A stretch of DNA of 64,000 nt from Kalaharituber pfeilii (Eukaryota; Ascomycota; Pezizomycetes; Pezizales; Pezizaceae), in NCBI GenBank assembly GCA_015179045.1, contig WHUZ01000004.1, positions 2,046,001 through 2,110,000 of the forward strand, in the 5' to 3' direction. The position numbers and the translations under genes are program-made. Of the stretch, positions 40,225 through 50,402 are shown in pieces. Below the pieces are notes generated by a model. It had not been told where the DNA came from, did no database searches, and saw only the letters and a list, made by a program, of their open reading frames with translations. The stretch's first letter is position 1; each line of letters opens with the position of its first letter.

Positions 40225-41040
40225 GCATCTATGCATCTACTACCTCTGATACAAATGAATACTAGCCCGAGATAGCAACCCATTTTCTAAGTTGACTAGC
40301 ATGATTCCCTCCATCTCTCTGTGGCCATATTCGCTTCATATATAAGGATGAAATTGAAAGTCTGATTGTGAGGCTGGTGCCTTGTCAGAGCCATTACGTT
40401 GCCAGTAGAGAGTTTTTCCCCGAGCTGAGGCAAATCATTGCAAGGCTACCAGGACACTCGGTATGCCAGGTGGTCGGATCAGGTGCGACGAGATTCTCTG
40501 TTCCTAGCGCTCGCTCCAAGGAAGCAGACAAGGCCAGCGACTCAGTAACCTGGAGATTGGCCATCCTTAGTAATCGATGTACGTGTTCCATTCATTTTCT
40601 ATGTTCAGCTGGTCTCATGCCAATGCTCATAGAGGCTGAGCCTGCAGAAAACTACAAACTTTGCTTGCAATATGCCCTATGACTCTAGTCTCTGACTGTA
40701 GCTCGAGTGATCTTATCCACAAAGAATTGATAATCCGTGATATCATTTTTTGACAGTCCATTTTATACATGTATAAAAGCCCTGAAATCAGCTACGCCCT
40801 TACTCATTAAGGATTGAAGTTTGGAAATGAGATCACTAGCCGTTTCCCCTACTTCCATACAAATATACGACATCGACAATAATGGGGGAGTGAATCCTAT
40901 AAGCATGCCTCTCACTATTATCTTGCAATATTTGACACTCCGCACGTGGGAGGTGCAGATATTGTCCTCTGTAGTGATGACCTTTCATCTTTTGCTCTTT
41001 GGGTTTTTCAACAAAGCTGGCAATGGTATGGTCAGGTTAT
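40225..41040. repeat. Diverged interspersed repeat, copy B
   Basis: Same orientation as copy A, about 2.4 kb away. The left part matches at 40225-40380 and the right part at 40896-41040. Between them lie about 515 bp (40381-40895) with no counterpart in copy A, so this copy is interrupted. Ends of the inserted stretch show no clear inverted repeat. Confidence 0.6.
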
Positions 41041-41469
41041 CTTATCTGATGAGTTCTTGACTGTTGCTTCAGATATGTAATCCTTTTACATCTATCTCAG
41101 GACAAATATTTAATTTTATCTAATTGGTGTCAATCATCCTTATCTCCTAGTTAGTTTTAACGGGGGGAGTATTTGGAGAGGTTATGATTTTTTCCAAGTT
41201 CGGTGTTTCTCTAGTTTTTTTTTTCTGGGGGGGGACATATATCTACTGGTTTTCTTATATTCAATATTTTTTCTTTTTTTGTTTTCGTAAACGATACATG
41301 GGGACTTTTTGTGACCAAAGTTTAAAAAAAGGAAGATGGCGAAATTTGGTTCATCTAGTGAGGTTGCAAGTCACATATCGTGCATTAACAAAGAATCTCC
41401 TATATATATGCTTGTGATATGTCTTCGTAACCAGTGTTTGTGACACTTTGTGCAGTTTCCAAGGCAACA

Positions 41470-41491
41470 TTTTTTTTTTTTTTTTTTTTTT
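41470..41491. repeat. T22 homopolymer
   Basis: Uninterrupted run of T about 265 bp from the A33 run at 41754; together they could pair as an inverted homopolymer. Confidence 0.8.
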
Positions 41492-41753
41492 GTGAAATCA
41501 AAGAATTGAAGAATACTTCACAAAGTATATTCCCAATTCCTAGTACAAGACAACCAGTCTTTAGGAGCACTATAAAATAGCCCTGTGATTGCATGCAAAT
41601 AACAACGGAAAGAGAACAAAAGAAAAAACAAGAAAGAGAACCCGATTTAAGAACCCACATAAAGAAAAACAGAAGGTAAGATAATGATATCACTGGTAAC
41701 CAACAAAAGTGGGAAAAAAAAAAGTTAAACATAAATCCCAATCATAAAAAGTG

Positions 41754-41786
<33 letters not shown>
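41754..41786. repeat. A33 homopolymer immediately downstream of the NGG1 stop
   Basis: Uninterrupted A run on the + strand, thus T33 on the NGG1 sense strand starting five bases after its stop codon. If transcribed, the 3' UTR would open with a long U run. Confidence 0.85.
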
Positions 41787-41788
<2 letters not shown>

Positions 41789-41791
41789 GCC

Positions 41792-43901
41792 TCAAGCCTC
41801 TTCCTCTGGACATCCCTCCTCTTCAATCCTCTCCAGCTCCTCGAGATTGTTGAAGATGCTTTCCTTGGGTATCCGGGTCATGTCTTCCTCAAATACAGCA
41901 CCAATAATCTCTTTCCACCGCTTGCGCCTCTCCATGATCATTCTCGCTTGGTCGCCAATGCCCATACGGGCTTGTGCGACACCAGCACCGTTTGGAACGA
42001 CCTTCTTCTTTTTGGGTTTGAAATTGCGGGTTCGTTTAGTGTAGGCTTGTTCGACCTGTGAAGTGATAAATGTTCAGCATTGCAAAAAGAAAACATACGA
42101 AGAAAAGAGAAAAAAGTACAAACACACCTGTTTATCAAGATCCTCTAGGATTGTTGCATACTCCTGATATGCCAACTGATCTTTCAGCATCTCCGTCAAT
42201 CTCGTCTTGCGTGCGCCATTCAAGATTGACTGCTTTCTAAGCTCCTTCTGAAGCACTCTTAGCCGCGCGGAAACTTCGTCGTCCTGCTGTGCTGACCAAT
42301 CGGGGTCCTCCTCATTCGGTTCCCATAGACCAATGTACCGCATCTCACGCTTCATTGCTTCCTCGAAAGCAGCGTAATTCGACTTGGCATTATTTGCAAG
42401 CTTCCATGACGGATCTTGGAACCCAGGTAGTGTTGAGCTACTCAATTGATTCTTCTCATCCTCACCGTTCGCTTCACCGTTCTGCTCGTTTGCGCTGTCT
42501 TCTACAACCATGCCGGCGAGAATGCGAGACATAAGTGGGCCCAGTGAGACCTCGTCCTTCTCTAGTACGTCATCACCAATGGAATCAGGACCACCTTTTG
42601 GCTGGTTCTCGTTTTTCGGCTGGGCTGGCGCTGCAGATGCAGGAGTCTGGGTTTCGTCCTCTGCCCATACTTCGGAGTAGTGCCGCCCAAGCGGTGGCAT
42701 GACATAGCAATTGACCCTGTCACCCTATATCATCTCCGGTTTGCATGATTAGCTTAAGCCTGGTAAGCATCCAAGAGACTTGTATGTACCTACCCTTTCC
42801 CTAAGGAAGGCCAAGTCCTCCTCCGTGAAGTTTCTAAAGTACGGCTCAATGTAAGCAGCAAAAGGTGGCATGGGCAACTTGGTTCTGGGGCTTCGCGGCA
42901 GTGAAGTCCATATCCGGGGGGTCCCGGGCTGCAGCTCCGTGAGATCATGCCGCGGGAAGTCAGCGACTTGGTAGATGCGCTTGCGCTCCTCCACAGACGT
43001 CTCCGGCGTCACCGCCTCGATGTGGTAAATGGTATCATCATTCTCGAAGTAGTCGTGCACGATAACGGGGGGCGCGGGCGTGGGCTGCCGCTCCGACTCG
43101 GACGACGAGCTGGACGACGACAGCGACCGCGACCGCGACCGCTTGTAGGGCTTCTCGTCGGCGGGGCTGGGCGAGCCCTCTTCTTGCCCTTACGCGCGGG
43201 CTCGTCTATGGCCGCGGGTCAGCTCGATCTGCGGTGGGGCGGGCGCATGGCGCGGCTCGCTTACCCAGGGTGCGGATGGGAAGGACGGTGTGTGACTTAC
43301 CGCTTACGGCCGCGTCCGCGGGCGCCTGGCTGGCCAGCTGGTGCGCGCCGTGCGTGGGCGGATGCTTGCTGTGGCCGTGGTGCTTGTCGCGGTCCTTGTC
43401 CTTCTTCTTGCGCCGCTCGCCGCCGTCGTCGCGCGCCCGCCGCTCGTCCCGGTCCCGCCGCTTGCGCTCCATCTTCTCGCGCTCCTCGTCCTCTCTCTCC
43501 TTACGCTCGCGCTCCTCGGCTTGCTTCCTCTGCACCTGCCCCGTCAGCTCCTCAATGCGCGCGCGGCAGGCCGCCGCTTGCCGCGCTGCGCTGGAGCTCA
43601 GCGCACGGAGATCGGATGCGAGGGCCGTCAGGGTGATGGATGCCGGGATGGACGTGTCGCCGGCGGGGACGTATTTGTCGAGAATGTCGCCGTAGGACAC
43701 CTGCGGAGATAAGCTCAGCTCCCCGGACATGAGGGTCTGCTCCGAGACGGCGGTACTTGCGGGAGTCGTGTTCCTACTGCGGCTCCGGCGCTGCGATGCC
43801 GAGTCCTTCGACGAGGTAGCTCCACCTGCTGCGCTTCCAGCTGCTCCTCCGGGGGCGCCGCCCCCGCCGCGGGTCTTGCCCTTGCCTTTGCCGGCGGACA
43901 T
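41792..43901 (-). CDS. NGG1: SAGA histone acetyltransferase subunit Ngg1/Ada3
   Basis: Exons on the minus strand (43901-43301, 43188-42794, 42724-42128, 42055-41792) give 618 residues. The N terminus is Gly/Ser-rich with RRSRSRNTTPAS, then a Lys/Arg/Glu coiled coil. The middle has DDTIYHIEAVTPETSVEERK and AYIEPYFRNFTEEDLAFLRE, then MPPLGRHYSEVWAEDE; the C terminus has KRWKEIIGAVFEEDMTRIPK. This order is that of fungal Ngg1, which with Gcn5 and Ada2 forms the acetyltransferase module of SAGA in the nucleus. Around codons read from 42921 to 42860 the frame gives unrelated residues, while the +1 frame gives the conserved segment; two compensating one-base indels would explain it. The acceptor of the first intron (TAAG) is poor and could be elsewhere. 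It diverges from the RING gene. Confidence 0.88.
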
Positions 43902-44842
43902 TGGTGCCGAGTGGGGGGGGTGGGTGGTGGGGCTTCAGTGGTGCTGCGCGTGTGCGTCTTGTTGTTGTTGTTGGCGGGGGGGTTGATGTACGAGGGGGTG
44001 ATGGCGGGGGTGTGTGGAGAGGCGCGGCGGGGGGGGGGGGGGGGGGAGCGGGTGGTGATTGAGGCAGCTGCAACGCGGCCGCGCACAGGGGCGATGGGTG
44101 CGCGCCACGTGACCGGCGCCAAGGCTGGGCCGCGAGGAGGGCCGTTCTGGCCGGCGGTGGCAAGGGTGCCGCCTGAGCGCGGGGACGGCACCGCACGCCG
44201 ACCCGGGCGCGCTGCCTGCGCTCCAGCCCGCGCCGCCGCCTGCTCGCCCCGCCGCCGCCGGCCCTCCCGCCCCCCAGCGCGCCCCACGCGGCCGCCCCGT
44301 CCCCGCCAAGGTCGCCGAGACCTCGAGCGCTGCTCGGCGCCCAACACAAGCACCATGCGCCCTGGGCCCGCCGCCCTCCCGCCCGTCCCCGTCGACAGCT
44401 CCACCGCCACCCCCCCCGAGCCGTGTCCAGCGCGCGCGGAAGCCCCAAGAGCCCCCCCCTCCTCAGCCCGCCGCCTCGTGAGCCACCGCCGCCCCTCTGC
44501 GCCTGCGTAGCACCCGCCCCCCTCCCCCCAGACCCTCCTCTCCCTCTCCCTCTCCCCGCCCCTTCTCCCCCCACCCCAACTCGAGCTGCCTCTGTGCTCT
44601 CTCCTCCCCCTCCCCACTATCCTGCTTGTAAGCTTCCTCTCTGCAGGGGTCTCCCGCGACCACAAGTCCCAGTCAAAGTGCGGTGCCTATGGGTAAGCTC
44701 TGCCTCCCCCCCCCGCTAAATCTCCCCCCCATCAGAACCTCAACCATTGACACCTTGCTAGCTGCGTATGGGATCAAGTCATCGGTCTACATTCTGCCAA
44801 ACCCGGGCTCATCCGACCATGAACCGCACAGGGATCTGACCA
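43902..44842. promoter_or_regulatory. Shared divergent promoter of NGG1 and the PA-TM-RING gene
   Basis: Very GC-rich, with a G18 run (44029-44046), then a C/T-rich tract (about 44400-44640) that looks like the RING gene's leader. A possible leader intron (44692-44731, GTAAGC to ATCAG) lies in the + direction. The long minus and plus frames here are Pro/Arg/Gly low complexity and were not called. Promoter role inferred from orientation. Confidence 0.5.
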
Positions 44843-46557
44843 ATGTCACAATTGCTCAGGTGTGTTCTTATGCTGCTCCTTCTACCTCGTGTGCCTTCTC
44901 TTGCTAACCCCAAGTGCCTTGCTCATTTGCAGAGAAATGTGACTTTCAGAGTTGACATCACTTCAGACATACTCACCCTGCACAATGGCCCGGCACACCG
45001 TGGAGATGACATATCTGGGCTTGCTTATGTGCCAACTCTCAACCCAGACGACCCGTGCTTCCGTGACCACGTCCCACCGAACGCCACTCGTCTTGATGAT
45101 TTACCGCCTCTTCGGTTTGACGTTATAGGGTACGCTCCTTGGGCTAGTGGGGAATGTGCATTACGGTTTGTAGAGTCAGCTGCCGCAGACTACGGCAAAA
45201 CAAAGGCTCTCATATTTTATCCAGTGGCGAACGGGAGCAACTCTTCTGTTATGACCAGCCAGCTGGACTCAATGCGGAAGGTCAAGCTCAAACATTATCA
45301 ATTCCCCGTATATGCCATCAGCAGTGTAGACGGGGAATTTCTCATGGGCAGAATCGCAGCGTATTCGAGAAATATGACAGATGTCTGGGATAGTCCCTAT
45401 CTTACAAAGACCTATGACATTGCAGACTATGCAAGGGTTTACATTGAGGTTGACACTGGTAAGCTTTTATTCTATACTGTTTTCAGTCATTCCATAAACT
45501 CATCGATGTGATTCAGGTAGTCGTAATCCACTTCCGGGGCTCTGGCTATTTTTACTTATTGTGATCGGCGTCCTAATAATCGTAATTGCATTTACCTCCT
45601 TTGTCATGCACTGGATTCAATATCGGCACCGAGTTGATCTCCGAAGAAGGGTAGCTAGTGGTGAGGTTGACCTGGAGGCTATGGGCATAAAACGCCTTAC
45701 GGTTCCACTCGCCATCCTACGCAGGTTCCCATTGAAAGTGTATCAAGGTTCCACGACTCCGCCAACATCCCCAAAGATTCCACCTACAGTGATAGAAAGT
45801 ACTGTGGTGGATCCACCGATCTCGCCTCAGACAGATTTTATACAGCCTAAAAATGCCAAGTCAGAGAACCCAAAGCAGAATATCACCTTAAAATACCTCA
45901 AGCCTTCTCCACCTCTCGCCCCGTCGTCTGTTATCACAAAGCCTGCAGCCGTTCAACGAGCGGTTTCTTCCCATGCGTTCTCTCAGACTAATTGTGCAGT
46001 TTGCCTTGAAGAATTTGAGTCTGGAGTGTCAACTGTTCGTGAGCTTCCTTGTCTACATATTTTCCACCCAGAATGCATTGATCCACATTTGTCAACCAAT
46101 TCAAGCCTCTGTCCACTTTGCAAGGCCAGTGCACTACCTAGGGGATATGTACCGCCATATTTGACAAATGCAACTGTACGGAGAGAACGAAATATGCGAA
46201 GAATGCGGGAACGTTATGCGGAAATGAACGGAACTGATGTGCATCCAAGACCACGTGGAATTTCAATTTTGTTTGCACTTCCAAGCTTTATTGCGACAAG
46301 ATGGGGAGGCTCTGGCACTATTGCATCTGGGAATGGCGTGCGAAGTAATCACATTTTGGAGATAGGACACAGGTGGGGGAGTTTTTCCGCTATGCCGGCT
46401 CCTACACAAGAGGAGGAAGATGAAGAATGGAGGAACCTATCATTATGTAAGTTCAACTGCAGAACTCTCTTCTTTCGGGTTTATGTGTAGAAAAACTGAT
46501 ACGAATATCCTACGTGCTATAGGGAGACGGTTTCTAAAGCAGGCATTTCCAAGGTGA
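44843..46557 (+). CDS. PA-TM-RING type transmembrane RING-H2 ubiquitin ligase
   Basis: Exons 44843-45458, 45517-46446 and 46523-46557 give 526 residues. Chosen start gives a signal peptide (MSQLLRCVLMLLLLPRVPSL), then a luminal protease-associated-like domain with NVT and NGS/NSS glycosylation sites, a transmembrane helix at about 214-236 (GLWLFLLIVIGVLIIVIA), and a cytosolic RING-H2 at about 365-407 (CAVCLEEF … CLHIFHPEC … CPLC). The last exon gives WRRFLKQAFPR. This is the fungal counterpart of RNF13-like endosomal or vacuolar E3 ligases. Start uncertain: the first codons could instead be a 70 nt intron (GT at 44860, TTTGCAG end) joining a non-signal exon upstream. I prefer the signal-peptide start, since a membrane protein needs one and no other is visible. 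Confidence 0.8.
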
Positions 46558-47398
46558 TTCTTATATTGGATTCCAACATATTCTCACCCTTACGCCTTCA
46601 TTCTCTATGCGCCACATTCGGAAAATTCCTGTTTCGACTGCCTCCCCCCTCGACAGTTTTCGCGAGGGGACATTGATACGGTTTCTGGATTGTTTTATTG
46701 GCACCATGATATTCATAGATTTTAAAAACTCGTGTGATTTTTTGCCTTTTCGTTTCTTCGCATTACTTGTGTTTGTTACTTTATATTCTTCGGCTATTGC
46801 CATAGTATGCAGTGATGGCTTTATATCCTAGGACTTTCGTGAGGTTATTTCATCGGGAACTGGCGTTGTACTATTTGTCTATTTTCAACAAGTTGTCATT
46901 TTAGGGTTACGTCTCGTTCTGGACCAGAGGCTGTTCTTCTGGATTTTTCCTTCCTTCCCGCCAGTACTATTATTCACTTATTGGGATAAGCTTCTTCTGC
47001 GTAATCAATAAAAGAAGCCCCGTTATCATGCCCATGGGTGCGACTGTGACCAAATGCTGACAGCGCTGCGCTCGTGCGTGGACGTACATTCCATACCTGA
47101 CCCGAGCTCTTGGGCGAAAGGCAAGAGCCAGGGCTCTCTCTCTCTCTACGCAGGCGGCATCGCTGCCAGAGCCCCACAATCAATGAAGCTGTGCTACACC
47201 GCGGGGCGGCCGTTGGTGCGAGAATCCGAGCTGGACGATTGAGCCACGCCCGCTCAAGCGCCCGCTCTCTTTCTCCTATTTCCAGGGCCGCTGGCCAGAG
47301 GCGCTTGAGGCTGTGAGCTGCTGCTGTCGCTGTGTGCTCGCTCGCAGTCTGCTCCGACACCAACATGAGACGACCAGCGGCACCCACATCTCTGCCAT

Positions 47399-47435
<37 letters not shown>

Positions 47436-47798
47436 CAGCACCCGCTTTTCTTCTTTTTCTCGTTTTTTTTTTTTTCACCGTTCGCTCCTGCCGTCCCCCA
47501 GCCCGGCCCCGAGCGTAGCTGTGATCGCAGGGCTCCGCGCGCATATATATACTGCCCGGTCGACGGGGTGGACGGCAGGTATTTGTGCAGCCTCCAGCAT
47601 TGCTTCGCCGCATCCTGTCGGGCAGGCCAGCCTTACTCGCAGCCCAGCAACCAGCGCCTCCAACTCGACCCCAGCCTAGCGGAGTGGCTTCCCAGTTGCC
47701 CGCAACAACACAAACACAGGATTCCCCCTACACCCACGGCAACAACAACAACAACACCAACACCCAACCACCCGCCTCCTGTGCACAGTCACGATCCA
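46558..47798. other. Intergenic between the RING gene and the HMG-box gene
   Basis: No gene recognised. It contains (CAG)11 at 47400-47432, a T run at about 47464-47475 and a TATA-like CATATATATACTG at about 47542-47554 that probably serves the HMG-box gene. The frames around the CAG repeat are low complexity. Confidence 0.5.
47400..47432. repeat. (CAG)11 trinucleotide repeat
   Basis: Eleven uninterrupted CAG units followed by TAGCAGCAC, about 370 bp before the HMG-box start and upstream of a TATA-like site, so outside the coding sequence in my model. Confidence 0.9.
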
Positions 47799-49262
47799 AT
47801 GGCTCCCCCAAGGAAAGACGGCGCTTCCGCTTCAGGAAGCAGCAAAAACGCTCCGCAAGCGACCATCACGCTGAACAAGACCACCGTCGATGAGCTGGAG
47901 AATAAACGCGATGCAGTAAGTCTCTCCTCCTCCCGCTCCCACTCCCCCACCCCTCCCTGCCCCCTCCCCCCCACCCCCAACACCCCGCCGCTTGCGATAA
48001 AAGTTCGCCGCACAGACCATGCGGTTACGAGAAGCGAACTCCGCATCGCGTACGCTATCTCTACTTCATTGGAAGGCGCCACCGGATATACATGGTGATT
48101 GCGGCGGACGAGGCGACAGAGAGTTGGGCCTTTTTGCTAATTCGCTGGTGTCTCGCTTTCAGTTCGTCACGGCAATGAATACACTCAGTTATGCTGCGCA
48201 AACCGCTGCTAGAACTGGCTTCGACTACTTCAATCTCCTGTCGAGTGCCTCTGGGCTCTCCGCGCCCAATGGCACCAATGCCCCGATAGGCGATTCCTTC
48301 AACGCCCACCTTGCCCGCGCCATGTCTGTTGCTCCCCAGGAGCAAGCTAATCGTGTACGTACCCCTGCCGCAGCAGCGAATGAAGATGGCGGCGATGGAG
48401 GTGAGCCTGTGAAAAAGAAGAGGAAGAGGAATGTGAAGCCGAGGGATCCCGATGAGCCAAAGAAGCCTCTTTCTGCATACATGCAGTTTTCTATGGTGGC
48501 ACGGCCTATTATCCGGCAGGACATGGGTGCAGATTTCTCTGGGCGAGATCTAGTTGCGGAAGCTGGAGCGAGATGGAAGGCACTCTCGCCCGAAGAGAAG
48601 CAGGTACGTCTTCCACATTAATGGCTTTATGTTATCCATTCAGAGGTTAACTCCGCGCGTAGATCTGGGCAAATCAACATGTTCAACAGATGATTAAATG
48701 GTATCAAGACCTCAATGCGTACAGAGCATCAAAGGGTCTCGACCCAGAGCCTGTTCCTGACCATTACAAGCCTGGTGCGACCGCACAGTCGATACCTGAA
48801 GAGGAATTGGAAGCGACCGATGGCGCACATGAAGAAAACGGTGCTGAAGAGGAAGTAGAAGAACAAGAGGCAACCCCACCACCACCGGCCAAAAGGGCCA
48901 GGGGCGGCGCGAAAGCCAACGGTAGGACAGCGCCCCAAGCCAAAGGGAAAGGAAGGGCGGCAGCCCCTGCTGTTGTTGCTACGCCTGAGAAGAAGAAGCG
49001 AGGCGCTCCCGTATCCACCAGGAAGGAACGAGCAGAGAGAGCAGAGAGAGGAAAAGCAAAAGACAAGAATGACAAGAACGCTGCCGCAAATGAAGTTACA
49101 GAGCAGCTTGAGGCGGAATCTAACCAGGCAGCAGCAGCACCTGCGGTGGCGACGCCTGCGCCGGCGGCAGAGACAGGCGCAGCTGCAACACCAGAGACCC
49201 CAGCTACGGGAAAGAAGGAGAGTCGGAGGAAACGCAAAGCTACGACTAAGCATGATGATTAG
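47799..49262 (+). CDS. HMG-box chromatin protein
   Basis: Exons 47799-47915, 48163-48603 and 48663-49262 give 385 residues. A single HMG box lies at about 134-205: DPDEPKKPLSAYMQFSMVAR, then GARWKALSPEEKQIWANQHV split by the second intron. A basic KKKRKRNVKPRD stretch precedes it and could be a nuclear localisation signal. The C-terminal 170 residues alternate acidic (EEEVEEQEA) and Lys/Arg/Ala-rich segments and end KRKATTKHDD. HMG-box proteins bend DNA and join chromatin complexes; whether this is an INO80-type (Nhp10-like) or other member cannot be decided by eye. The first intron, 247 nt, is several times the usual length here and could hide an alternative exon. Single-domain call from sequence. 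Confidence 0.85.
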
Positions 49263-50402
49263 ATAGAGTTACATTGCTGTCATATGCTGAAGGTCATGTT
49301 TTTGGGAGTCTCTTTACCGATATTCGGAAAGAACATGCAATTCTGAGCACTTGAAGGTTTTGTGGCGGGACAAGCTCTTGCACAGCGTTGTTTGTCGGCA
49401 CTGCTGAGTACCATTTAACATTGTTATAGGGTCGGCTTACTTCTGTCAAAGTTCGTTTTCCCTCACCTGTTGCGCCGTGTTTCTTGATTTATGTTTTGTT
49501 TTTTTCCTTTTTTTCTCCCCTCTTTCATATTATTTCCATCTCTATCTTACAAATGCAAATACAACCATCTAAGTATTACTTAAGAAGAGTTAATTCGTTG
49601 ATATTGGTCACCACTTGGTGGAACGATGTATGGGGACGGAGAGAGGTAAAAGATAAGATGGTGCCTTGTAGCAGGCAAGTTTGATATTTTCGGTCTTCCT
49701 CCGTTTCTGTACTTTTACTGTGATTTTTTTACTGTGAGTTTTCTCGATTATTTCCTTTATTTCATTCCTCTATGGTTCTTGTTCTCATTTCGTACTGTTT
49801 TGTTTATTGTATCTCTGCCACGGCATACTGTAGTAGTGTATTTGGATAGTGTAGGAGATGTAGTTTACTGTGATCATGAAGCGACGGTCCAGAAGATTTG
49901 TAAGAAGAAAAGCGACAGGTTTATGAAATGCCAAAGTATTGTATCGAATTCCTGAGCAGCGGGTTTTAGTTTCTTGACGATCAGCAGCATCGCATAGCAC
50001 ATCTCATGGATATGTTGCGATAAGCTTGCCCTGCCCTGCCCACCAGTGCGATACCTGATAGCAGTAGTTAAATTAATTGCAGGCTGGCGTTTCCCCACCT
50101 TGCCCTCCTTGCCCTCCTTGCCCGTCCCGCCGGGGCCCACCGTCTGCTGCAGTCCCTTTCCGCTCCACCAGGCTCCCCTTATCGCAATTAACCCCTCCCG
50201 TCACCCATTTGACCATCCCATCTCCTCCAGAGCAATCCCTTTTGGCTTCCGATCCAATCCAATCTCTATTCCTTAAGGCGGGCACCCATTCATATATCTC
50301 AGTATTGTTGGCGTCGTCAAGCTAAGCAACTTAATATTCCGGGTCCGCCGCAAGATTGGCCCTATATATATATATTCGAAGCTCGGCATTTGATAATAGG
50401 AA
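49263..50402. other. Intergenic between the HMG-box gene and urease
   Basis: No gene recognised. T-rich HMG-box 3' UTR to about 49950, then the urease promoter. The frames at 49484-49955 are T-rich and short. Confidence 0.5.
50019..50376 (+). promoter_or_regulatory. Urease promoter: GATA sites, 9 bp tandem repeat, TATA-like tract
   Basis: GATAAG at 50019-50024 and its complement CTTATC at 50178-50183 lie 380 and 220 bp before the start codon, and CTGATAG and TTGATAAT occur too. Such sites are bound by the nitrogen activator AreA/Nit2 in ascomycetes, which controls urea and purine use. CCTTGCCCT is repeated three times near 50098-50122, and a (TA)n tract at about 50364-50376 lies close to the start. 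Regulation is inferred, not shown. Confidence 0.4.

Larger units (their letters stand above)
35216..41791. other. Gene-free 6.6 kb region with relict repeats
   Basis: No coding gene recognised. It contains short tandem G-rich repeats (CTGATGGG near 36285-36310, GGGGGAT near 36755-36780), a two-copy diverged repeat (about 37840-38270 and 40225-41040), a palindromic element (38712-38843), a cluster of CCCTGGAA/TTCCAGGG motifs (39606-39716), T22 (41470-41491) and A33 (41754-41786). The frames are short and scattered. It reads as decayed transposon-type or intergenic DNA. Confidence 0.55.

Noticed and set aside
41400..41741. 113-codon minus-strand frame with Phe-rich hydrophobic stretches
   Set aside because: Produced by T-rich sequence and a homopolymer; no family resemblance.
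43715..44665. 316-codon minus-strand open frame
   Set aside because: Arg/Gly/Ala low complexity from GC-rich promoter DNA; it overlaps the real NGG1 start in another frame.
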